12,660 bases of DNA, from the NCBI GenBank assembly GCA_026991065.1, contig JALXCG010000697.1:1-12660 (forward strand). Direction: 5' to 3'. The DNA comes from Gemmatimonadota bacterium (lineage in GTDB: Bacteria; GCA-2686955). The position numbers and the translations under genes are program-made. Position 1 is the stretch's first letter. Each line of letters opens with the position of its first letter. Below the pieces are notes generated by a model. The model saw only the letters and a program-made list of their open reading frames with translations. It ran no database searches and was not told the DNA's origin. Below, one piece after another: positions 7,094-12,660 of this stretch.

Positions 7094-7519
7094 ATGGCAC
7101 TCAATGTTCTCGTGGTAGACGACAGCAGAATCATGCGCGGCATGGTCAAACGCGTGCTGGACCTGAGTGGGTTACCCATTACCCAGGTGTGTGAAGCGGG
7201 CAGCGGAGTGGAGGCGCTAACGGTGCTGGCCGACACCGTCATCAACTTGGCTCTTGTGGATATCAACATGCCCCACATGAACGGTGTCCAACTACTCAGT
7301 AGAATCCGTGCCGACGAACGCATCAAGGAACTTCCGGTGGTCGTTGTTTCTACCGAGGGAAGTGAAGAGCGAATCCGTGAGGTCGCCGGGCTCGGGGCTG
7401 CATTCGTGCGCAAGCCTTTTTCGCCCGAAACACTTGTTGATGCGGTCATCGACGCCATCGGAGGATCATATGGAGAACTTGACTTCAGCGCTGCGGGAGG
7501 CGGCGGAGCAGACTTTTGA
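7094..7519 (+). CDS. cheY: Response regulator CheY, operon copy
   Basis: A single-domain receiver of 141 residues with D9, D10, phospho-acceptor D56 (LVDINMP) and K107 (RKPF). It differs from the minus-strand CheY at switch positions. The residue aligning with Tyr106 of E. coli CheY is F104, the hydroxyl position is S86 in VSTEGSEE, and the D-x-N-M-P motif lacks Trp. I infer that it is less likely to be the motor-binding regulator and may serve as phosphate sink or in adaptation. A glycine-rich tail (about 123-141) extends past the normal end of the receiver and is encoded by the region that overlaps the start of the next gene. AGGAG lies seven bases before the ATG, and 13 bases separate the gene from cheD. 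Confidence 0.94.
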   Translation: MALNVLVVDDSRIMRGMVKRVLDLSGLPITQVCEAGSGVEALTVLADTVINLALVDINMPHMNGVQLLSRIRADERIKELPVVVVSTEGSEERIREVAGLGAAFVRKPFSPETLVDAVIDAIGGSYGELDFSAAGGGGADF

Positions 7520-7931
7520 TACACTCTGTTTCATGCTCCCCGAAGAGACAGACGAAAGGCTGGCGGAGGAGTTGGAGGCCGCCGCCTGGGTACAGTTCAC
7601 CGGACCGGTGAATGGCCACTTGGCGCTTTGGCTGCATGGCTCCCTGCAGGCGACCCTGGTGGGCAACATGCTGGGAACTGAGGAAGCTCTCCCGGCGGAG
7701 GATCTCGACGATGGCCTGAAAGAGATCGTGAATGTGATCTGTGGCAATGTACTCACGGCGATTCTGGGAACTGATGCCGTATTCGACATGACTCCGCCGG
7801 AAATGATCGATCCAACATCCGGATCGATGCCGCAGACCGGATCTCAACAGGCCCGCGTCAAGATCCGCTACCCGGATGGTTGGGCCGAGGTCGCATTTTA
7901 CACACTTGCGCCCGCAATGGAGTCATGCTGA
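7470..7931 (+). CDS. CheX-type chemotaxis phosphatase (copy 2, divergent)
   Basis: A 153-residue protein of the CheC/CheX/FliY phosphatase fold. The catalytic signature is a single E-x-x-N in the central helix (KEIVNVICGN: E85, N88), which identifies it as CheX-like rather than two-site CheC. It is quite unlike copy 1 outside this motif and the following ML-containing segment. It is expected to hydrolyse CheY-P, most likely that of the CheY encoded immediately upstream. The ATG has a strong GGAGG five bases upstream, both inside the preceding cheY. The two genes therefore overlap by 50 bases in different frames, which favours translational coupling. The N-terminal helix (ALREAAEQTFDTLCFM) is typical of the family and supports this start over a later one. 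The stop overlaps the cheB start as TGATG. Confidence 0.85.
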   Translation: MENLTSALREAAEQTFDTLCFMLPEETDERLAEELEAAAWVQFTGPVNGHLALWLHGSLQATLVGNMLGTEEALPAEDLDDGLKEIVNVICGNVLTAILGTDAVFDMTPPEMIDPTSGSMPQTGSQQARVKIRYPDGWAEVAFYTLAPAMESC

Positions 7932-8974
7932 TGATTCGTGTTCTGGTGGTTGATGATTCGGCCGTTGTTCAGCGGGTTCTTACTCTCGAACTGAATCGCG
8001 ACGCGGCGATCGAGGTGGTTGGAACAGCCATCGACCCATACGCCGCACGGGAAGCGATTGCCAAGTTGCGTCCCGATGTTCTGACACTCGATATCAACAT
8101 GCCACGCATGGATGGCATCACCTTTCTTGAAAAGCTCATGCACTTTCACCCCCTTCCGGTGGTCGTGGTGAGTTCTCTGACGCCGCGCAACAGTGCGCTG
8201 GCAATGCGTGCCCTCGCGCTTGGCGCAGTGGAGGTGATCTCCAAGGATGGCAGCGCTCTAACAGACAAGCAGCATGGGCTGCGGGCAGCGATTCTGCGCG
8301 CGGCCCAAGCCCGAATCGGTAGTGACGTTCCGGCGTCGCGAACCGTCTCAGATGCAGCGGGATCGGCTCGCTCCAACGCAACGATCATCGCCATAGGCGC
8401 CTCGACGGGAGGACCACGCGCGGTAGAGACTGTGCTGCGGCAGATGCCGGAAGATTCACCGCCGATTGTGGTGGTCCAGCACATGCCGGCATCATTCACC
8501 GGCCCCTTTGCCGCGCGTTTGAATTCTGTTGCGCCGGTGTGTGTGCGCGAAGCCGAAGCGCAGATGCCTCTCCTGGCGGGCACCGCCTGGATCGCCCCCG
8601 GGCATTCCCACCTCTTGGTGCAGAGGGGTGCGTCGGGGCTGATCATGCAACTGTCCACCGCCCCCCCGCACAACTACCATCGACCCAGCGTCGACACCCT
8701 CTTCGAATCCCTGGCGACAGCAATGAAGGGTGGTGGTGAGAGGGCTGTCGCGGCGCTGTTAACCGGAATGGGAGAAGATGGAGCGCGCGGACTCCTGGCT
8801 CTCCGCCGGGCAGGCGCCTACACGATTGCGCAGGATGAAGACTCCTCCGTTGTCTTTGGCATGCCACGCGCCGCCATTGAGATGGGCGCCGCGGAAGCGG
8901 TTGTGCCCCTGGCGGAGATCGGCAACGCCATTCTTGCGGCGGAATTCGCCTCTTCCCCGGCAACTAGTTATTGA
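7931..8974 (+). CDS. cheB: Chemotaxis methylesterase/deamidase CheB
   Basis: Phosphorylation-activated receptor methylesterase, opposing CheR. Its 347 residues comprise an N-terminal receiver (D8, D9, D54 in LDINMP, about 1-120), a linker, and a C-terminal esterase domain. The catalytic triad of that domain is visible as S158 (IGASTGG), H184 (VVQHMP) and D283 (LTGMGEDG). An N-terminal MIRVLVVDDS is standard. I prefer the ATG at 7931, with GGAG eight bases upstream and a TGATG overlap with the preceding stop. An in-frame ATG two codons earlier (7925) is too close to that site. It is the last gene of the operon, and its final 11 bases overlap the convergent transporter gene. No terminator was visible. 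Confidence 0.96.
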   Translation: MIRVLVVDDSAVVQRVLTLELNRDAAIEVVGTAIDPYAAREAIAKLRPDVLTLDINMPRMDGITFLEKLMHFHPLPVVVVSSLTPRNSALAMRALALGAVEVISKDGSALTDKQHGLRAAILRAAQARIGSDVPASRTVSDAAGSARSNATIIAIGASTGGPRAVETVLRQMPEDSPPIVVVQHMPASFTGPFAARLNSVAPVCVREAEAQMPLLAGTAWIAPGHSHLLVQRGASGLIMQLSTAPPHNYHRPSVDTLFESLATAMKGGGERAVAALLTGMGEDGARGLLALRRAGAYTIAQDEDSSVVFGMPRAAIEMGAAEAVVPLAEIGNAILAAEFASSPATSY

Positions 8975-10838
8975 CGGCTGACCCGCGCCGGTGATTCCAC
9001 GCAATCGCCGCCAGCATCAGCACCAGGGCTCCTCCGCCGCCAAGACCTGACAGTGCGCCGGGAGCAGTTGCCGGCCCCCAGCCGGTGTAGTCGACACCGG
9101 CAATGATCAAAACGCCGAGGATCAAGGAAGCCAGGGCATCCCCCGTAATCAAGCCGGCAGCGTTCAAAATGCCCCCATGGGAAGCGGGGCGGTTGCCCCG
9201 AGCGCCCAGGAAACGGGCGATTGAGCCGAGGATGATCCCGGTACCGATGACCGAGGGAAGGTAGATCCCGACCGCAAAGGCCAGCGAACTCAGGATCAGA
9301 CCACGGCGTTTTCCGGCGGCTTCTATGCCCACGGCAAGCAGGCCCAGCGCCCCTCCGACCGTCACCGGCCCCAGCGGAATCTCAGCATCCAGAAAAAGCG
9401 ATTGCAACACCGTGGCGAAAAAGCTCGCCTGCGGTGCCGGGAGATCCGGGCTGCCCAGGGTGTAAGCCTCGTGCGCCAACCACAGGGTCAGGGGCACAAC
9501 GATGGCGCCTCCAATCAACCCGAGCAACTGGCCCAGGAACCCATCCTCAACCCGGTATCCGTTGAGTTGCATGGTTTTGTAGTCCTGGCTGGAATCATTC
9601 GCGGCGCAGATGGCGACGCAGGCCGCAACCACCAGGGGCACCAGCAGAACCACGCCCTCAACACCGGTCAGTCCGATTCCGAGAGCGGTCAGGCTCAGCA
9701 CCAGCATTCCCATGAAGACGGTACCGCTGACCGGCGAGGCGGAGCTTCCCACCTGCAAGGAAAGCAAACCGCCAAGCCCGGAGAGCAGCGATACCAGGAG
9801 CAACGCAACGCCGCCCAGAATCACCACGGCTGAGGTCGCGGCGCCCGCCAGCACCATCAGCAGGAGCAGCAGAACCGCCCCCGAAACAATCGACGCATAG
9901 AGCAGCAGGCGCATTCGGGGAGAGAGTTCGAGGAGCGCGTCGGCACTGCCGGAGTCCACCGCGGCGACATTGTCGCGGCGCCCTTCCAGGAGATAGCTGA
10001 CCAGGCTGTAGAGCACCGCAACCACCATTGCGGCACCGCCAATCCAGCGAAAGGTCGTATCCGGCATACCGGCGGCGGCGGCATACCCGGTTGTAAGAGC
10101 GTTGACCAGACCGCCGGCGAAAACCAGGATCGCCGTCGGCAGTGTCAGCAGAGCACCGATCCCCAGATAGATCGGCGCGGCCGGAATCGGTAGGTCCAGT
10201 TCGAGTCCCGACGGCCCAATTCGACGCAGATGCCAAGTGAACGTGAAGATCTCTTCCCGCAACCAACCGAGCAGAATCGCCCCTTGAGCAAAGAACCCGG
10301 CAACCAGTCCGGCTCCCAGTGACGGCCCCAGTCGGGGGCGCTCTTCGGGGCGCTCCACAGCTGTTTCAATCAATCGATCGGCCGCCACCGCTTCCGGTGC
10401 GGGCAAACGCGGATCGGTCAAGAAACGGCGGGTAGCCAGGCCGACGAATCCAAATCCCAGGAGAGCACCGGAGAGGCTCGCTACAATCAGCCGCGGAACA
10501 TTCACCACGGGCACTTCAAGCCCCAACTCAGCATAGAGAATCTGGATGATCGGAGCGGTAAAGACCACGCCCGCAGTGACCGCGGCACCGGCGGAGCCGG
10601 TCACCTGAGAGATTGCCAGGAATCGCTTCAGGCGCGGCCCCAGGACCGCCCCCAGCGAAACCCAGCCAACCAACACGACCAACGGACTCACTCCCGGTGT
10701 GATCCCCGCTTTGGCCGCTGATATCACCAGTGCCGCGGAGAGCACAACCGAAATCACGAAACCCCAGGCAAGCCCCAGGCGCCCGGGATCCATGCCTTCC
10801 TGCTTCTCTTCCGCGGGGTGCGAACTCTGCGTTCTCAT
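8964..10838 (-). CDS. OPT-family oligopeptide transporter
   Basis: A polytopic inner-membrane transporter of 624 residues, probably with about 14 membrane segments. It belongs to the OPT (oligopeptide transporter) family, whose members import peptides or metal-chelate conjugates with protons. Family signatures are the N-terminal VGWVSLGAVLGPRLKR region, LPAPEAVAADRL (about 145-156), the central AANDSSQDYKTMQLNGYRV stretch (412-430), LPAPQA (466-471) and FAVGIYLPSVIGTGI (521-535). The substrate cannot be predicted. The ATG has AGGAG seven bases upstream; a TTG one codon earlier is less well spaced. It is transcribed toward the chemotaxis operon, which gives no functional link beyond proximity. 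It is divergent from the glycosyltransferase across a region rich in inverted repeats. Confidence 0.88.
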   Translation of the reverse strand: MRTQSSHPAEEKQEGMDPGRLGLAWGFVISVVLSAALVISAAKAGITPGVSPLVVLVGWVSLGAVLGPRLKRFLAISQVTGSAGAAVTAGVVFTAPIIQILYAELGLEVPVVNVPRLIVASLSGALLGFGFVGLATRRFLTDPRLPAPEAVAADRLIETAVERPEERPRLGPSLGAGLVAGFFAQGAILLGWLREEIFTFTWHLRRIGPSGLELDLPIPAAPIYLGIGALLTLPTAILVFAGGLVNALTTGYAAAAGMPDTTFRWIGGAAMVVAVLYSLVSYLLEGRRDNVAAVDSGSADALLELSPRMRLLLYASIVSGAVLLLLLMVLAGAATSAVVILGGVALLLVSLLSGLGGLLSLQVGSSASPVSGTVFMGMLVLSLTALGIGLTGVEGVVLLVPLVVAACVAICAANDSSQDYKTMQLNGYRVEDGFLGQLLGLIGGAIVVPLTLWLAHEAYTLGSPDLPAPQASFFATVLQSLFLDAEIPLGPVTVGGALGLLAVGIEAAGKRRGLILSSLAFAVGIYLPSVIGTGIILGSIARFLGARGNRPASHGGILNAAGLITGDALASLILGVLIIAGVDYTGWGPATAPGALSGLGGGGALVLMLAAIAWNHRRGSAVNN

Positions 10839-10910
10839 CAAGCTGCTCCTTTTGGGTTTGGAAGGGTGAGTCTAGCGGAGCAATCTCTGCGATTCGCAAC
10901 AAAGCGGCGG

Positions 10911-10929
10911 CGCTCCGAAGCGCGGAGCG
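10911..10929. repeat. Perfect inverted repeat, 7-bp arms
   Basis: CGCTCCG, a five-base loop, then CGGAGCG. It is the longest perfect inverted repeat in the divergent gap and is followed one base later by a second one, GATTC-N4-GAATC. It could be an operator or a hairpin in the transporter leader. There is no T-run next to it. Confidence 0.5.
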
Positions 10930-11053
10930 GGATTCAGCCGAATCACAATTGCGTCGAAGAGCTGTAAAAAGCTCGTTGGCTCCGTTCCGGCGCCGGCCGC
11001 CCGACCGTTCCGCGCCTCGTTATGAGCGAATGACGCGGGCGCTTCCGACCGGC

Positions 11054-11060
11054 AAGGAGA
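11054..11060 (+). promoter_or_regulatory. Ribosome binding site that argues for an upstream CTG start
   Basis: AAGGAGA is a near-perfect Shine-Dalgarno sequence. No in-frame ATG, GTG or TTG follows at suitable distance, but a CTG lies at 11065, five bases after AAGGAG. The conventional GTG at 11158 has no comparable site. The same element could alternatively serve nothing, since it also lies within a 12-codon frame ending at 11068. Confidence 0.4.
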
Positions 11061-11064
11061 CCCT

Positions 11065-12396
11065 CTGATCATCGCTACCAAACTCCTCCCCGCTTCCTCC
11101 GCCACCCAGTCCCAGCACCACCCGCCCCACCTGCTGGTCATCGGCCGTGCAGCAACCGTGCGCGGAGCGGATGGTGTGCTGCGCATCCAACCGGCGGATG
11201 GGCACTACATCGACGAAATCGCCGGTGCCTTCGCTTCTACCCACTACCTCGGGGCTGTCATTGAACCGCGCCACAATGCCCTGCATCGAACGCAGAGTTC
11301 GGTGGCCACCTATCAGCCCCGGAGATTCCTCGTTCGCCCTTTGCCGGAGTCGTTCGATGAGGATCAGCGGGGCCTGATCGCCGCCCTCACACGTCTCTGG
11401 CGTCAGTGCCGAACCATCTTGCGAGAAGCGCGCAGAGCCGACCTGCTCTTTATCTTCCTGCCCACATTCCGCGGCGCGCTCTCTGCTCTCGCCGCGCGAA
11501 TCCTCGGCAAGCCGGTGATCGTCTATCTCGGCACTCACTGGCCCGAAGTCGTGCGCGAGGACCGGAGATGGTCCCGGAACTTGCAAGCTCGGTTGCTGCG
11601 GCCGCTCTACGTTGCAACCACCCGGCTTCTGGAGAGGGGGGCGATGTGGGCGGCGGGCGCCCGCATCGTTACCGGCGCGGTACTGCAGAAAGCTTACGGC
11701 AACCTCCCGGGACCCACTGTGCAGACACCTCCGGTCGTAAACTTCGATCTGGAACTCGCGCGATCCCGACGGCTGGCGACGGAAGCTGCCGGGAGGAGGC
11801 TGGGCCAGCCCTTGACCCTTCTCTATATGGGAGCGTTGCGCCCGGTAAAGAACCTCTCCCGGGTTCTGCGTGCCGTCGCTCTGCTCCGCAGCCGCGGAGA
11901 GTCCGTGCGGCTGCTTCTGGCCGGCAACGGCGCGGAGGAAGCGGCGCTCAGAAGGCAAGCACAAGCGCTGGGACTCACGCCGGATGCCTGCATCTTTCTG
12001 GGCTACATCTCCGACCCGGCAGAAAAGGCAAATCTCTATGCCGAAGCGGATGCTCTCATCCTGGCGAGCCATGCCGAAGGCTTCCCGCGCGTGATCTATG
12101 AGGCCCTCGCCACCGGACTCCCGGTCGTGGCGTCAGCTCTACCGGGGATCCAGGCCGGGGTTCCAGCGGCCGGAATCAGCTGGATCGACCCCGGATCCAC
12201 CGATTCCATTGCCGCGGGGATCAGCCGCGCACTGCACCGTCCCAGTCCGGACCCGGCACTGCGAGACGCGCAACGAATCGCCAGCGCGGCATTCTCCATC
12301 AAGCCATCAGAGGTCGCCCTTGAGCTGATCGAGACGCTCCTCGGGAACACCCCGGCCGCACAGCCGCGCTTCACTCGTCCGGATTGGAACGATTGA
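11065..12396 (+). CDS. GT-B glycosyltransferase (group 1 / GT4-like)
   Basis: A retaining sugar-nucleotide glycosyltransferase of the GT-B fold, probably cytoplasmic and acting on a cell-surface glycan; acceptor and donor are unknown. The C-terminal donor domain shows MGALRPVKNL, LLLAGNG and the E-x7-E motif EGFPRVIYE, followed by TGLPVVAS. The first conventional start is GTG at 11158 (412 residues). That start would delete the likely first beta strand, HLLVIGRAAT, encoded just upstream in the same open frame. The frame is open back to 11026 with no ATG, GTG or TTG. The CTG used here, five bases after AAGGAG, gives 443 residues. I am sure of the gene and the stop, much less of the start; a sequencing frameshift near the 5' end is an alternative. 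The last 26 bases overlap the convergent lipoprotein gene. Confidence 0.85.
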   Translation: MIIATKLLPASSATQSQHHPPHLLVIGRAATVRGADGVLRIQPADGHYIDEIAGAFASTHYLGAVIEPRHNALHRTQSSVATYQPRRFLVRPLPESFDEDQRGLIAALTRLWRQCRTILREARRADLLFIFLPTFRGALSALAARILGKPVIVYLGTHWPEVVREDRRWSRNLQARLLRPLYVATTRLLERGAMWAAGARIVTGAVLQKAYGNLPGPTVQTPPVVNFDLELARSRRLATEAAGRRLGQPLTLLYMGALRPVKNLSRVLRAVALLRSRGESVRLLLAGNGAEEAALRRQAQALGLTPDACIFLGYISDPAEKANLYAEADALILASHAEGFPRVIYEALATGLPVVASALPGIQAGVPAAGISWIDPGSTDSIAAGISRALHRPSPDPALRDAQRIASAAFSIKPSEVALELIETLLGNTPAAQPRFTRPDWND

Positions 12397-12660
12397 AAGT
12401 ATAGCCGGTCACTACGCCGGCCCGGTCGAACCGGATCACCAGATCCTTGGTGCTGGCGTCGCCAAAAGCACGGTATTCATAGCGGCCATAGGTCCAGGTC
12501 GGCATGCCATCTTCAATACCGGTACGCCATGGTTCGCCAAACAGCTCTCGCACATCGGCTTTCGTTGTCTCGCCGATCCGCAGGTCTGAAACACCGGCAT
12601 CCGGGAAGTCGCGCCCAACGCGAACGCAACTCGCCAACAGCAACAGAGGAATCAGCACGG
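12371..12660 (-). CDS. BamE/SmpA-like lipoprotein, 5' end outside window
   Basis: At least 95 residues, the C-terminal part of a small secreted lipoprotein. The visible N-terminus is the hydrophobic core of a signal peptide ending in a lipobox, LLLLASC, so the Cys would be lipidated after signal peptidase II cleavage. Basic residues that normally precede the core are missing. The only start inside the window is a GTG two bases from the edge, so the true start is probably beyond it. The mature part has the pattern of the BamE/SmpA fold: RIGETTKADVRELFGEP, then TWTYGRYEYR, then LVIRFDRAGVVTGYTF. True BamE assists outer-membrane protein assembly, but many lipoproteins share this fold, so I do not assign bamE. 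Its 3' end overlaps the glycosyltransferase gene. Confidence 0.75.
   Translation of the reverse strand, partial: VLIPLLLLASCVRVGRDFPDAGVSDLRIGETTKADVRELFGEPWRTGIEDGMPTWTYGRYEYRAFGDASTKDLVIRFDRAGVVTGYTFNRSNPDE

Larger units (their letters stand above)
10839..11064. promoter_or_regulatory. Divergent intergenic region with clustered inverted repeats
   Basis: A 226-base gap between divergent transporter and glycosyltransferase genes. It contains, left to right: TGCGA-T-TCGCA (10888-10898), CGCTCCG-N5-CGGAGCG (10911-10929), GATTC-N4-GAATC (10931-10944), GAGCT-N6-AGCTC (10959-10974) and the palindrome CCGGCGCCGG (10987-10996). No convincing -35/-10 pair was found for either direction. The repeats could be operators or RNA hairpins. 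They lie upstream of both genes, so they are not terminators for them. A 12-codon frame (11030-11068) ends exactly at the putative glycosyltransferase start. Confidence 0.45.

Noticed and set aside
7880-7930. Upstream start for cheB
   Set aside because: It would add residues before the canonical MIRVLVVDDS receiver N-terminus and overlap the preceding gene further; ATG 7931 has the better-spaced GGAG.
9658-10266. Minus-strand 202-codon frame inside the transporter gene
   Set aside because: Arg/Gly/Ala-rich shadow in a second frame of the same strand; the transporter frame has clear OPT motifs.

Overview
This is a GC-rich, densely coding window, probably from a diderm, flagellated bacterium outside the well-studied groups. 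The evidence for that is a complete chemotaxis operon, sigma-28 (FliA)-like promoters in front of it, and a lipobox protein related to BamE/SmpA at the right edge. I cannot place it in a phylum from sequence alone. I saw no rRNA, tRNA, CRISPR array, insertion sequence or integrase.

Layout. (1) 6-1620, plus strand: proC (pyrroline-5-carboxylate reductase), then a stand-alone CinA/MoCF-type molybdopterin-binding domain protein. (2) 1655-2553, minus strand: a cheX phosphatase gene followed by a motor-type cheY. (3) 2554-3014: a divergent control region with three sigma-28-like promoter matches, one firing left and two firing right, and a doubtful 37-codon small ORF. (4) 3015-8974, plus strand: a seven-gene chemotaxis operon cheA-cheW-cheR-cheD-cheY-cheX-cheB. 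Several genes are coupled by ATGA, GTGA or TGATG overlaps, and cheY/cheX overlap by 50 bases. (5) 8964-10838, minus strand: an OPT-family oligopeptide transporter that converges on cheB with an 11-base overlap. (6) 10839-11064: a divergent intergenic region full of short inverted repeats. (7) 11065-12396, plus strand: a GT-B (GT4-like) glycosyltransferase whose reading frame appears to begin at an unusual CTG codon. (8) 12371 to the window end, minus strand: a BamE-like lipoprotein cut by the window edge.

How the genes work together. CheA and CheW would form the signalling core with receptors encoded elsewhere. CheR, CheB and CheD would adapt the receptors by methylation, demethylation and deamidation. 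The two CheY proteins would be alternative phospho-acceptors. The minus-strand copy has the Asp, Thr, Tyr and Lys residues and the DWNMP motif of motor-binding CheY. The operon copy has Phe where motor CheY has Tyr, and could act in adaptation or as a phosphate sink. Each CheY has a CheX-type phosphatase beside it that retains the ExxN motif. The most distinctive points are the paired, oppositely oriented CheY/CheX modules, the CheA with a long N-terminal helical extension and no visible P2 domain, and the triple sigma-28 control region. No receptor or flagellar structural gene lies in the window.
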